Shown here one piece after another: positions 7,488 through 16,345 of a DNA stretch of 64,000 nt. Source of the DNA: Imperialibacter roseus (GTDB lineage Bacteria > Bacteroidota > Bacteroidia > Cytophagales > Cyclobacteriaceae); assembly GCF_032999765.1 (NCBI RefSeq), contig NZ_CP136051.1, positions 1,092,417 to 1,156,416 on the forward strand, written 5' to 3'. How positions within the stretch are numbered: the first letter of the stretch is position 1; each line of letters starts with the position of its first letter. Under the pieces are notes generated by a model that was not told the DNA's origin, did no database searches, and saw only the letters and a list, made by a program, of their open reading frames with translations. The translations under genes were made by a program, and so were the position numbers.

Positions 7488-10400
7488 TTACATGCTTGAA
7501 GCGTCGCCTTTTTTCAGCATCACGGCTTCTACGCCTTTCTGCTTAGCCTTTTCGTTTAGCTGAGGGATATCGCTGTTCTTGATTTGCTCCCACTTGCTAA
7601 GCTGCTCATTGATGGCCGACTCAATTTCTGTTTTCACAGCAATGGTCTGGTCTGTGGGCTTATAGTCGCTGCTATTGGCTACAGAGCTCAGGTGCCCCAG
7701 CTTGTTGTTCAGCCTGATGGGGTAGTTCAACGGATCCTGACCACTGCGGTTTTTGGTCTGGTAGAGCTCTTCTTCTACAGCTGTCATCTTCTTGTTGATC
7801 TCGTTGATGGACTCAATCAGCTCTTTGTAAGCATCCTCTTTGCCCAGCCTTTCTTTCAGGTCATTCATTTGCACACGGGCAGAGCGAATGTCCTTAATTG
7901 TTTGGTGAGTTTCCGTCATTTTGGCGTTTACTCCCTGTATGAAGTCGAACTGAGCCTGGATGTCGGCCACAGTGCCTTCCGTACGTGGGTCTTTCAAAAT
8001 GGTGAACTCAGTTTCGCTGGTCTTTCCATTGGCGGTAAGCCTGGCTTTGTAGGTGCCCGGCACTGCTTTTGGCCCACTCAAACGAGCCGCCCACATGATC
8101 AAGCCATCGAAGCCTTCCGGAGCTGGATATTGCATATTCCAAACAAAGGTGTTGCCACCTTTCTTCACAGTCAGCTTTTCGCCACGCTCTTTCGATACAG
8201 TAGAGAACTTCTTGATCAGGTCGCCGTCGGCTTCCATTACTTCCAATGTCACAGTGTCCTTTTCGCCGGGTTCGTTCTTGAGTGAAAAGAAAAACTGTAC
8301 GCCATTGTGGTGGTTTTTGCCAGCGCCGGAAGGCACACGCCATGCAAAGCCCCCCATGCGGTAACTGTCTATTGGCTTAAACAGGTGCACGTCGGCTGCC
8401 GCCACCGTGCTGTTAAGCTGATGCAAAGGTGTTAAATCGTCGATCAACCAGAAGCTTCTTCCCTGGGTTGCAGCAATCAGGTTGTCGTTTTTGATGGTCA
8501 AGTCGGTGATTGGCACCGTAGGCAGGTTCAACTGAAATGTGGACCAGCTGGCACCGTCATCAAACGAGATGTACATGCCTGACTCCGTACCTGCATACAG
8601 CAAGCCTTTGCGCTTTGGATCGGCCCTCACCACACGGGTGAAGTGTGAGGGGTTGATGCCACTGGTGATTTGCTTCCAGGTTTTGCCGTAGTCTTCTGTC
8701 TTGAAAAGGTATGGTTTGAAATCACCTATTTTGTATTGCGTACCAGCCAGGTAAGCCCCACCTTTTGTGAAGGGGTCGGGGTCGATGCTGTTCCACATCA
8801 CATATTTAGGTGCTGTGGGAGGTGTTACATTTTCCCATGTTTTTCCGGCGTCTTTGGTCACGTGCACCAGCCCGTCGTCAGAGCCTGTCCATATAAGATC
8901 CTTTTCAAAAGGCGATTCAACCGCTGTGAAGATAGTGGCATAGTACTCCACCGCTGTGTTGTCTTTGGTGATTGGGCCACCCGCAGGGCCTAACTTTTCT
9001 GGTTCAGCTCTGGTGAGGTCAGGGCTGATGGTTTCCCAGCTTTGGCCTTCGTTGTAGCTTACGTGTACCTGGTTGGAGGTCGTGTAAAGCTTGTTACTGT
9101 TGTGGGGAGAAAAGAAGATCGGGAAGTTCCACTGAAAACGGAACCTCATGCCTTCAGCACCATGACCCATTGGGTTGTCGGGCCACACGTTGATGTTTCT
9201 TTCTTCTGCTGAGGCATGATTAACTCTCGTAAGGTATCCGCCATAGCTACCCCCATACACGATATCATTATTGTCAGGATCAGGTGCAATGTGCGCACTT
9301 TCACCACCGGCAGTTTCTTCCCAGTCGCTTTCGGTGATGGCAGGCCCATCCACTCTGTGGCGAATTCTTACAGTTGAATTGTCCTGCTGAGCACCATAGA
9401 TACGATAAGGAAAACTGTTATCAGTTACAACACGATAAAACTGTGAAGTTGGCTGGTTCATGTAGGTAGACCAGTTGTCGCCGGCGTCGAAGCTCACCTG
9501 TGCGCCGCCATCGTCTGCAACGATAATTCTGTTGTGGTCATCGGGCGCTATCCAAAGATCGTGATGGTCGCCATGCGGGGTTTCGTACTCTTCGTAGGTC
9601 TTGCCACCGTCTTTCGACTTGTGAAAGTTCACGTTCATTACATAAACGATGTCTTCGTTTTCGGTGTCGGCATATATCTTAGTGTAATACCAGGCACGCT
9701 GACGAAGGCTACGGTCGCTGTTGATCAAACTCCAGTTGTCTCCACCATCATCGGAACGGTATACACCACCTTTGTCATTTTCTATGATAGCAAACACTCT
9801 GTTGGAATTAACCGGCGACACAGATACGCCGGCGATACCCCAGATGCCAGATGGCAAACCTTTGTTGGTCGAGATGTTTTTCCAGGTGTCACCGCCGTCA
9901 GTTGATTTCCAAAGGGCAGAACCTTCCCCACCGCTATCGAAACCATAAGGTGAGCGATTGAATCTCCACGTAGTGGCAAAAAGGACTCTCGGGTTCCCCG
10001 GATCCATGGAAATGTCCACGGCACCAGCATCTGCATTTGCAAAAAGCACTTTTTCCCAGCTTTTACCACCGTCTTTAGAGCGGTAAACACCACGGTCTGC
10101 TGAAGACTTCCAGATATCGCCCAACACAGCAGCGTATACCAAGTCCGGATTTTTTGGGTGTATTCTTATTCTCGGAATATGTAGTGCATTGGGTAGCCCC
10201 ATGTCTGTCCAGGTTTTGCCGGCGTCGGTAGATTTCATGATGCCAAACTGGCCGTCAGAAACGTTACCCCTCACCGTACCTTCTCCGCCACCGACGTAAA
10301 TCACGTTGTTGTCGTATTCACTCACGGCTACTGCGCCAATGGAGCCTCCGAAGAATCCGTCTGAGATATTCTCCCAGCGCTGGCCGCCGTCGGTTGTTTT

Positions 10401-10661
10401 CCAAACGCCACCGCCGGTTGCACCCATGTAAAAGAGATTGGGCTTATTGGGCACTCCTGTCACTGTTGCGGCTCGGCCACCTCTGAAAGGCCCAATGGAG
10501 CGCCATTCTAATGCAGAATACAGTGATTCATCAAATTTGGTAGTTGCCGGAGCAGAGCTGCTTCCTCGTCGCTGGCTAAAAGCGTCGGTGGTGCCCATCA
10601 GGACAACCAAAGCCAGCAAAAAACCCTGCCAGGGCATTTTTGGGTTGTAAGTCATTTTCAT
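7488..10661 (-). CDS. VPS10/sortilin-like Asp-box propeller protein, paralogue 1
   Basis: This 1057-residue secreted protein has a signal peptide (FLLALVVLMGTTDAFS). About ten Asp-box motifs follow, for example TTDGGQRW, STDAGKTW, SKDGGKSW, STDGGDTW, SDDGGDNW and TKDAGKTW, so it should form one large or two stacked beta-propellers as in VPS10/sortilin proteins. The N-terminal WRSIGPFRGGRAATVTGVP is shared with the paralogues at 17054 and 27249. The C-terminal ~150 residues (from about 880) are helical and coiled-coil-like. Such proteins are often labelled glycosyl hydrolases, but no sialidase arginine triad or catalytic site is evident. A binding or scaffolding role is equally possible. Confidence 0.85.
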   Translation of the reverse strand: MKMTYNPKMPWQGFLLALVVLMGTTDAFSQRRGSSSAPATTKFDESLYSALEWRSIGPFRGGRAATVTGVPNKPNLFYMGATGGGVWKTTDGGQRWENISDGFFGGSIGAVAVSEYDNNVIYVGGGEGTVRGNVSDGQFGIMKSTDAGKTWTDMGLPNALHIPRIRIHPKNPDLVYAAVLGDIWKSSADRGVYRSKDGGKSWEKVLFANADAGAVDISMDPGNPRVLFATTWRFNRSPYGFDSGGEGSALWKSTDGGDTWKNISTNKGLPSGIWGIAGVSVSPVNSNRVFAIIENDKGGVYRSDDGGDNWSLINSDRSLRQRAWYYTKIYADTENEDIVYVMNVNFHKSKDGGKTYEEYETPHGDHHDLWIAPDDHNRIIVADDGGAQVSFDAGDNWSTYMNQPTSQFYRVVTDNSFPYRIYGAQQDNSTVRIRHRVDGPAITESDWEETAGGESAHIAPDPDNNDIVYGGSYGGYLTRVNHASAEERNINVWPDNPMGHGAEGMRFRFQWNFPIFFSPHNSNKLYTTSNQVHVSYNEGQSWETISPDLTRAEPEKLGPAGGPITKDNTAVEYYATIFTAVESPFEKDLIWTGSDDGLVHVTKDAGKTWENVTPPTAPKYVMWNSIDPDPFTKGGAYLAGTQYKIGDFKPYLFKTEDYGKTWKQITSGINPSHFTRVVRADPKRKGLLYAGTESGMYISFDDGASWSTFQLNLPTVPITDLTIKNDNLIAATQGRSFWLIDDLTPLHQLNSTVAAADVHLFKPIDSYRMGGFAWRVPSGAGKNHHNGVQFFFSLKNEPGEKDTVTLEVMEADGDLIKKFSTVSKERGEKLTVKKGGNTFVWNMQYPAPEGFDGLIMWAARLSGPKAVPGTYKARLTANGKTSETEFTILKDPRTEGTVADIQAQFDFIQGVNAKMTETHQTIKDIRSARVQMNDLKERLGKEDAYKELIESINEINKKMTAVEEELYQTKNRSGQDPLNYPIRLNNKLGHLSSVANSSDYKPTDQTIAVKTEIESAINEQLSKWEQIKNSDIPQLNEKAKQKGVEAVMLKKGDASSM

Positions 10662-10792
10662 ATACAGTTTTCGATTAATTAATGAACCTTAACAAGTAGT
10701 AATTGAGGTCAAATTACACCAAGTGCTATTCAATTAAAATACAGAAAGGAGCAGCGAAAATAATGAAGGATGAACGGTGGCGGGGTTGTTTT

Positions 10793-11236
10793 CTACTCTT
10801 CCGGGTGGATGTTTTTCAGATCAGCAGCAAAGTAATTTTCGTTAGGCACTTTGTTTCCATTGAGCCCATTGAGCATGGCTATTTGCCCCACGTGTGTGGC
10901 CATATCGAGGATCGGCCCTTGCAGTAACTTTTTCACAAGAGAAGGATCCAGCTCTTTTGCTTCCAGCACCCGGCTAAGGGCAGTTAAGCTGTCATTGAAT
11001 CGGGCAACCTCTTTTGTAAAAGTGAGTGAGGGCGGAGCAGGGCTGTTAAAATGGCCTTCTTCTACCATCATTGTTGCCTTCAAAGCCAAATCCGTCATAT
11101 GGTTGATGATTTCATTGGGTGTTCGGGTATGAGCACTGACTTTGTACTCCCCAAAGCCATCCGAAGTCTGGGCGATGGCCTTTGTCAGCCGGTACCTGAT
11201 CGCAGCCACTGTATGCCTTAATAATTCATTGTTCAT
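10793..11236 (-). CDS. DinB-like four-helix protein
   Basis: This 147-residue cytosolic protein has the look of the DinB/YfiT superfamily: an N-terminal helix MNNELLRHTVAAIRYRLTKAI, the HMTDLALKA helix after the TRTPNEIINH motif, and a late His in DMATHVGQIAMLNGLNG. The two His residues (NH and TH) match metal-ligand positions of the superfamily. The reaction is unknown. It lies alone between the propeller gene and the membrane-protein/MarR unit, all on the minus strand, with about 70-130 bp on each side. Confidence 0.65.
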   Translation of the reverse strand: MNNELLRHTVAAIRYRLTKAIAQTSDGFGEYKVSAHTRTPNEIINHMTDLALKATMMVEEGHFNSPAPPSLTFTKEVARFNDSLTALSRVLEAKELDPSLVKKLLQGPILDMATHVGQIAMLNGLNGNKVPNENYFAADLKNIHPEE

Positions 11237-11308
11237 ACTGCAAAGATGGGATGCAAGAGAAGCAATTTAGGGCTAATTCTTAAAACGTCGATTCATTTTA
11301 TGGTTTTG

Positions 11309-12214
11309 TCAAGCCAACGGTTCAACAGCTTTCTTTGGCGAAGTGCTGGTAAAGAGCCACGCCATCACCATGCCAAGTACTACTCCTGAAAGAGAGGTTT
11401 CCAGAAGATGGGCCAGCCTCACAGGTTCGGGCATGATAGGGTTGGGGAGCAGTAGTTGACCGCAACCAACAATGCTAAGCAGAAGCGCAAGTACTATACC
11501 TTTCCCCACCCATTTACCCTTGATAGAGCGAAACACAAGAAGAGCAATGAGTGTCCACAGTATACCTCTCAGCACCTGAAAAGAATACAGATGTGAAGCG
11601 ATATTCTCTTTCATCATGAACAGGAAGGAGGCTTTTTCGCTGCTGCCCGAATAGTAAATGCGAACTTCTTCAAACTGCCAGGCAATGAAGTAGCCGGCCA
11701 GAAAGTAGATCAAAGGCCAGATGACTATTGCCATCAGTGCTGTCATTGTTAAGGTATTGGAAAAAGGCATCATCTCACCTTTTGACGCTAGTTGTTCCTC
11801 TTTTTTGAAGTTTCCTGTTGTCCATACCGCAAGAACGGAAAACAGCGTGGAGGAGATTGCACCTCCTGCCACCAATGCCCAAATGCTGTTCAGTTCCATC
11901 TTGAGGCTGTCGTTGAACCAAAGTGTTTCGATTTGTGACATAAAATACTGAATGCTGAAAAACACAAGGGCAAGGGTAAACACCAGGTGCCAGCCCCAGC
12001 GGTGCGTTCGGTGAATAAAGTACATAATAGCGGCCGTATTAAGGCCACAAATGAGTAACATGATTGGCAGTCCATCATCTCCCGACCCGTTTGACGCCTT
12101 CATCAGATCACTGGGAAAGAGGATATTGCCAATGATTAAACCTACGATCCAGAGCACAAGCATTAGCATTGATAAGGCTATCCAAATGGCAGTGGTTTTA
12201 ATAGAGCTTTTCAT
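11309..12214 (-). CDS. Polytopic membrane protein downstream of MarR
   Basis: This 301-residue protein with the start placed at ATG 12214 (MKSSIKTTAIWIALSMLMLV) has about eight hydrophobic segments, e.g. IMLLICGLNTAAIMYFI, LVFTLALVFFSIQYF, LMAIVIWPLIYFLAGYFI, VLALLLSIVGCGQLLL and LSGVVLGMVMAWLF. I do not recognise the family; no transporter or enzyme motif stands out. A start at 12271 would overlap the MarR gene and adds a non-hydrophobic tail. It is 49 bp downstream of the MarR gene and probably in its operon, so the regulator may control it. Confidence 0.6.
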   Translation of the reverse strand: MKSSIKTTAIWIALSMLMLVLWIVGLIIGNILFPSDLMKASNGSGDDGLPIMLLICGLNTAAIMYFIHRTHRWGWHLVFTLALVFFSIQYFMSQIETLWFNDSLKMELNSIWALVAGGAISSTLFSVLAVWTTGNFKKEEQLASKGEMMPFSNTLTMTALMAIVIWPLIYFLAGYFIAWQFEEVRIYYSGSSEKASFLFMMKENIASHLYSFQVLRGILWTLIALLVFRSIKGKWVGKGIVLALLLSIVGCGQLLLPNPIMPEPVRLAHLLETSLSGVVLGMVMAWLFTSTSPKKAVEPLA

Positions 12215-12263
12215 GTATGGAAACTTAAATAGTGGGTAATACAACCAATTGACTGAAAGAAAA

Positions 12264-12701
12264 TCATTCAAAGTTTTTTGTTATTTGTTTTAACACCGAC
12301 AAACTCACGGCTACGTCTTTTGCCGACAGTCGCTGCATGGTTTGTACATAGACCTTACCCGAAGTAGCTACCATTTCCGTCTGCAATTCTTTTCCTTTTT
12401 TTGTCAGGTAAATGAGGTTGTTCCGCTTGTCGAGCTGATCTGGTATTTTAATAATCAGATTCCTGTTGATCATATTGCTAATAATTCGGGCAATGGTTGT
12501 CTTGTCTCTCCTCAACTCGTTGGCGATGTCCTGCTGATTGATGCCTTCCTTGTACCATAGCAGGGCCAGTATTGAAAACTGCTCAGGCGTAACATCGAAC
12601 CCACCTTCCTCGAAAGCTATTGTAAGCCTCTTATGTAGCAGCTTCGCCACTTCACTGATCTGAAATAGTAGATTTTCTTCCAGCGAATTGGGCGTCTTCA
12701 T
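12264..12701 (-). CDS. MarR-family transcriptional regulator
   Basis: This 145-residue winged-helix protein has the MarR core: TPEQFSILALLWYKEGINQQDIANEL, recognition helix RRDKTTIARIISNMINRNLI and the wing DKRNNLIYLTKKGKEL. MarR dimers usually repress nearby efflux or stress genes and release on binding small phenolic or oxidising ligands. ATG 12701 is chosen over 12755 because a palindromic operator (12703-12722) and a promoter lie in the intervening bases. The next gene downstream, a membrane protein, is the probable target together with the regulator itself. Confidence 0.9.
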   Translation of the reverse strand: MKTPNSLEENLLFQISEVAKLLHKRLTIAFEEGGFDVTPEQFSILALLWYKEGINQQDIANELRRDKTTIARIISNMINRNLIIKIPDQLDKRNNLIYLTKKGKELQTEMVATSGKVYVQTMQRLSAKDVAVSLSVLKQITKNFE

Positions 12702-12702
12702 A

Positions 12703-12755
12703 TTAGTTGTATATGCATCTAATGTAAAAGTAGGAAAAAGAAGTTTCTCGATCAA
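12703..12755 (-). promoter_or_regulatory. MarR promoter with operator overlapping the start
   Basis: On the minus strand TTG (12755-12753) is followed after 20 nt by TACTTTTA (12732-12725), one base from the TAnnTTTG consensus. Directly downstream lies the imperfect palindrome TTAGTTGTATATGCATCTAA (12703-12722, plus-strand reading; symmetric TTAG/CTAA, TG/CA and ATAT), ending one base before the ATG. The expected start of transcription falls inside it, which fits autorepression by the MarR dimer. Confidence 0.65.
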
Positions 12756-12806
12756 TTATTCTAATTCATTCATAAAAAGTTAAATTCCTTGCTCATAGTG
12801 AAAAAG

Positions 12807-13739
12807 ATGAAAACATATCAGCCATTAATAGCTATTGCCTGCACGTTTTTGCTGAGTTGTGGCGGCTCAAATAGGCAACCAACAGAAGCCAACCAAAAGG
12901 AGGAGTCGCTTGAATTCCCAGCCGAACTGATCGATTTCAGTGACTACCCTGACAATCCGATTTTTAGCGGCACTGGCCAGAATACCTGGGATGAGCACAT
13001 CAGGGAACGGGGTTATATACTGAAGGAGGATAGCATCTATAAAATGTGGTATACAGGCTTTCAGACTGAGAACAAGACATTGTCGCTTGGGTACGCCACT
13101 TCTGCTGACGGAATCAATTGGGATCGCTATCCTGGCAATCCTGTATTTGATGGGAGCTGGACAGAAGACATGATGGTGATAAAAGTGGACGGTGTGTACC
13201 AGATGTTTGCTGAAGGCAGGGGGGATATAGCCCATCGTCTTTCTTCGTCGGATGGTATTCGTTGGACGGATCATGGCTCGCTGGATATTCGGCAAGTGAA
13301 TGGAGAGCCACTTAGCGAGGGGCCTTACGGCACGCCTACCGTTTGGCGTGAGAATGATGTGTGGCACCTATTTTACGAACGCAACGATTTGGGTATCTGG
13401 CTGGCTACTTCCAAAGACCTTCAGGTTTGGACCAATGTGCCGGACGAGCCCGTTATAGAAATGGGGCCTGAGGTATATGATAAGTATGGCTTAGCGGTTA
13501 ATCAGATTGTCAAGTACAACGGAACGTATTATGCCTACTACCACGGCACTGCCTTTGAAGACTGGCACGAGTGGTCAACCAACGTGGCGGCATCTAAGGA
13601 CCTGGTGCACTGGACGAAGTATGCGGGCAATCCCATTATGGGGGAGAACCGATCCAGCGGTATACTGGTGCCGGATGGTTCAAAGTTTCGGCTGTATACT
13701 ATGCACGACAAGGTGGAGGTGTTTTTTCCTAAGGATTAA
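12807..13739 (+). CDS. GH43/GH130-like five-bladed propeller lipoprotein
   Basis: This 310-residue protein has a lipoprotein signal (LIAIACTFLLSCGG). Repeated blades contain YPDNPIFSG, YKMWYTGF, LGYATSADGINWDRYPGNPVF, WHLFYERNDLGIWLATSKDL, YYAYYHGTA and DLVHWTKYAGNPIM. The recurring W-x-NPV/I segments and SxDGxxW motifs are those of GH43/GH62/GH68/GH130-type propellers. A catalytic pair cannot be assigned with confidence, so it may be a glycosidase or a carbohydrate-binding relative. ATG 12807 gives a clean signal peptide; a TTG at 12789 adds six residues. It is convergent with the M20 peptidase and shares a hairpin with it. Confidence 0.7.
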   Translation: MKTYQPLIAIACTFLLSCGGSNRQPTEANQKEESLEFPAELIDFSDYPDNPIFSGTGQNTWDEHIRERGYILKEDSIYKMWYTGFQTENKTLSLGYATSADGINWDRYPGNPVFDGSWTEDMMVIKVDGVYQMFAEGRGDIAHRLSSSDGIRWTDHGSLDIRQVNGEPLSEGPYGTPTVWRENDVWHLFYERNDLGIWLATSKDLQVWTNVPDEPVIEMGPEVYDKYGLAVNQIVKYNGTYYAYYHGTAFEDWHEWSTNVAASKDLVHWTKYAGNPIMGENRSSGILVPDGSKFRLYTMHDKVEVFFPKD

Positions 13740-13818
13740 AGAGGTTGGTATCTGATTAAAGAGGTTACTCTGTGCAGAAGCGCAGAAAGTAACCTCTTTA
13801 ATCTCTGACCTCTTTAAT
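13735..13818. terminator. Nested inverted repeat shared by convergent genes
   Basis: An outer stem ATTAAAGAGGT (13735-13745) / ACCTCTTTAAT (13808-13818) encloses a perfect 16-bp stem GATTAAAGAGGTTACT (13754-13769) / AGTAACCTCTTTAATC (13788-13803). This is topped by CTGTGC (13770-13775) / GCGCAG (13780-13785) with a 4-nt loop. The outer left arm contains the stop codon of the lipoprotein gene, and the outer right arm ends two bases before the stop of the peptidase gene. It probably terminates transcription in both directions. Confidence 0.7.
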
Positions 13819-13819
13819 T

Positions 13820-15346
13820 TTAAAGCTCCATTGTTAAAATCGCCATGCACATTTTGATTCCCTGACTGATGTTGCCTATGCGGATGTTCTCATTGGGGTT
13901 GTGCTGGTTGTTGTCCATGTTCACCATGGGCACAATAATGGCAGGAATGCCTAGCGTATTGATGGCAGGAATGATAGGCACGGTGCCGCCCATGGTGCGT
14001 ATGCTTACCGGAGGGGTGCCGAATTCTTTTGCAATAGCTGCCCGGAGCTTTTGACCGATGGGAGCCTCCATGTCGGTTCTGAAGGCATTGACAAAGCCGT
14101 TGGTTTTGAAAGTGGCTATTTTTTGGTTCGTGAGCCGTTCTTCGTCTGTCGGCGCTCTATCCAGCACGAGGAACCCTTGCTTTTCAATATGCTTTCTGAT
14201 CTTTTCAAGCTGCTCACCGCCGTCAGTTTCTGCCACCAGGCGTACATCGATATAAGCGGTCACTTGTTCAGGGATGATTGTTTTTAGCCCAGGGCCTTTC
14301 CACGAGGTGTCGATGTGGCGGACGTTGAGAGACGGGTATTGCAGTGCCTCCTGATAATTATTCCCCACTTTTTCAGCTTCGTGTATGACCAATCCTTTTC
14401 GGATGTCTTCATTGTCGTCGGGTACCTGACTGAGGAGTGCGGTTACGGTTGGCGTCATTTCTATGCCGTCGTAATAACCATCGACCAGCACCCGGCCGTT
14501 TTCGTCTTTCATGCTGGCGAGCAAATGCGACAAGGTGAAAATAGGGTTGGGTACATAGTTGCCATAGTGGCCGCTGTGCTGAGGCAGTTTGGCACCATAA
14601 GTAGTGATACTGCAAGTAGCATTACCCCGGCAGCCAAAAGTGAGTGTGGGTTGATTGGTGGGGTGGGCGGGCCCATCCATGATGATCATGTAGTCGGCGG
14701 CGTAGTCAGCCTTGTACTGGTCGAGGGTGGAAAGAAAGGCTTCGGAGCCCGCTTCTTCCTGTGGGTCGAAGATGATTTTGATGTTGACCCCCAGTTTGAT
14801 TTTGGCCTTGTCGAGCAGCTCAACCGCAGTCAGCATCATCATGATCGGTGCTTTGTCGTCGGCTGCGGCCCGGCCGAAGATGCGCCACTCGGGGTCAATG
14901 GCACCATCGAGGTTTTTCCAATCGATAGTCGACCAGTTGCCCTGACTATCCAACTGTTTCAAAACCGGCGTAAAAGGATCTTCCTGGTCCCAGTTGGCGG
15001 CGTTGACGGGTTGCCCGTCGATGTGCAGGTAAAAGAGAATTGTCTTCGCTTTTTTGCTAACCGTTCGTTCTGCCAGCATGAGGGGCAGGGTGGAGGACTC
15101 CAGCATTTTCACTGTGAACTTCTGCTGTTCCAGTTCTTTTTTGACCCACTCATAGTTTTTCATGATGCCGTCACTGTCTGAGGCAACATTAGGCAGGCTA
15201 ACGAACTCCCGGTGTTTTTTGAGGGTTGCCGGGAGCACTTCGGTGATAGCAGCGTCTATGCCTTTTTGGGCGGCCAGCTGAAAGTTTGCTGCGATGAGCA
15301 GGCATGCGCAAAATGCGGAGATAGCTGGAAAGCGGGATTTAGTCAT
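13820..15346 (-). CDS. Secreted M20-family metallopeptidase (dipeptidase-like)
   Basis: This 508-residue protein has a signal peptide (AISAFCACLLIAANFQLAAQ) and an M20 catalytic domain. The di-zinc ligands and catalytic residues are visible: FYLHIDGQPV (His and Asp), GRAAADDKAPIM (bridging Asp), FDPQEEAGSE (catalytic Glu plus ligand Glu), IIMDGPAH (Asp) and NQHNPNENI (His). A dimerisation lid lies between, including GCRGNATCSITTYG and the QHSGHYGNYVPNP that M20 dipeptidases use. The enzyme probably trims peptides in the periplasm. It converges on the propeller lipoprotein, and the next minus-strand gene upstream is rpiA. Confidence 0.9.
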   Translation of the reverse strand: MTKSRFPAISAFCACLLIAANFQLAAQKGIDAAITEVLPATLKKHREFVSLPNVASDSDGIMKNYEWVKKELEQQKFTVKMLESSTLPLMLAERTVSKKAKTILFYLHIDGQPVNAANWDQEDPFTPVLKQLDSQGNWSTIDWKNLDGAIDPEWRIFGRAAADDKAPIMMMLTAVELLDKAKIKLGVNIKIIFDPQEEAGSEAFLSTLDQYKADYAADYMIIMDGPAHPTNQPTLTFGCRGNATCSITTYGAKLPQHSGHYGNYVPNPIFTLSHLLASMKDENGRVLVDGYYDGIEMTPTVTALLSQVPDDNEDIRKGLVIHEAEKVGNNYQEALQYPSLNVRHIDTSWKGPGLKTIIPEQVTAYIDVRLVAETDGGEQLEKIRKHIEKQGFLVLDRAPTDEERLTNQKIATFKTNGFVNAFRTDMEAPIGQKLRAAIAKEFGTPPVSIRTMGGTVPIIPAINTLGIPAIIVPMVNMDNNQHNPNENIRIGNISQGIKMCMAILTMEL

Positions 15347-15442
15347 GGGTTAGAAAGGGTCGGTTTCGGAAATTGAGCGTGTAAATTGGCGCTTTTTGTT
15401 CAAACACCCACTACTTTGATGGTCAACGGTTAACTATTGCTG

Positions 15443-16141
15443 TCAGGAAGAGACTACCTCAATATTGTATCCCATAAAAAGCCCGTTGTCCAGCACCCCG
15501 GGTATCAATTTGATCATCTTCTCAAGCCCTTCTCCAATATCGTTGAAGCGTACGTCCAAAATGAAGTTTCCGTTTTCGGTGATGACGGGCCCGTCTTTGC
15601 CGCCAGCCATCCTCAGTTGTATACTAACAGCCCCCAACGTTAGCAGGCTGCTTTCGACGCTGCTTAGTGCAAATGGAATCACTTCCACCGGCACCGGAAA
15701 TTTCTCACCAAGCTTTTTCACCAATTTGGAGGAATCTGCAAGGATGAAAGTTTTGGGTGAAGCAGCCATGATGAGCTTTTCTTTGAACATGGCTCCGCCT
15801 CTGCCTTTAATGAGGTTGCTCTTTGGGTCAATCTCATCGGCCCCGTCGAAGCACCAATCGGGCCGGGCGGTGTTGAAAGAAACAGTAGGGATTTGCTGTT
15901 GAGTGCAGGTGAGTTCTACCTCATGGGAGGTGGGGATGGCCTTGATCTGAAGGCCCTCGGTGGCCACTCGTTTTCCTATTTCGAGGATAGTGAGGTAGCT
16001 GCTGGAGCCGGAGCCAAAGCCTATGGTTTCGCCGTTTTTAGCTTTGGCAGCCACCATTGCCGCCAGGCTAAGCTTCGCCTCACGGTTATTCATGTTGGCA
16101 CCGAAGTTCAGGTTGTTGATCAGTTTGCTTTTCCAGTCCAT
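15443..16141 (-). CDS. rpiA: Ribose-5-phosphate isomerase A
   Basis: This 232-residue cytosolic enzyme interconverts ribose-5-phosphate and ribulose-5-phosphate in the pentose phosphate pathway. RpiA signatures are intact: GFGSGSSS (41-48, phosphate loop), IPTSHE, DGADEID (99-105, catalytic Asp), and KGRGGAM (112-118). ATG 16141 is chosen because the longer frame starting at 16180 runs into a dispersed repeat (16163-16272) and adds no conserved residues. It is the only clear central-metabolism gene in this part of the window. Confidence 0.95.
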   Translation of the reverse strand: MDWKSKLINNLNFGANMNNREAKLSLAAMVAAKAKNGETIGFGSGSSSYLTILEIGKRVATEGLQIKAIPTSHEVELTCTQQQIPTVSFNTARPDWCFDGADEIDPKSNLIKGRGGAMFKEKLIMAASPKTFILADSSKLVKKLGEKFPVPVEVIPFALSSVESSLLTLGAVSIQLRMAGGKDGPVITENGNFILDVRFNDIGEGLEKMIKLIPGVLDNGLFMGYNIEVVSS

Positions 16142-16162
16142 TCTATCTTTTTTATGTGTCGT

Positions 16163-16272
16163 ACCTACGGCACTTGTCATGCGCCAGAGACCATGTCCTT
16201 ACCGATATGCCGTCCCTATGGGACTGGACTGGTGCCTGAGCTCTCTGACCGATGTGCCGTCCCGATGGGACT
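16163..16272. repeat. Dispersed GC-rich palindromic repeat, two clear copies
   Basis: CCGATATGCCGTCCCTATGG (from 16202) and CCGATGTGCCGTCCCGATGG (from 16249) are near-identical units about 47 bp apart. Each contains GTCCC-nnn-GGGAC, a small hairpin. A partial copy (GTACCTACGGCACT, about 16164-16177) precedes them and a degenerate one lies near 1285. They fill the space upstream of rpiA and look like the short dispersed repeats of Bacteroidota genomes. Confidence 0.6.
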
Positions 16273-16345
16273 TACTGTGACAACGGCAAATGCCATAGAA
16301 GAGCGCTTTCAAAACAACCCAGGCCTGGTACGGTTGATGGTGCCA

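Noticed and set aside
14315-15181. 288-codon plus-strand frame opposite the M20 peptidase
   Set aside because: Antisense shadow of a gene with an intact metal site.
16142-16180. N-terminal extension of RpiA
   Set aside because: It runs into a dispersed repeat and adds no residues typical of RpiA.
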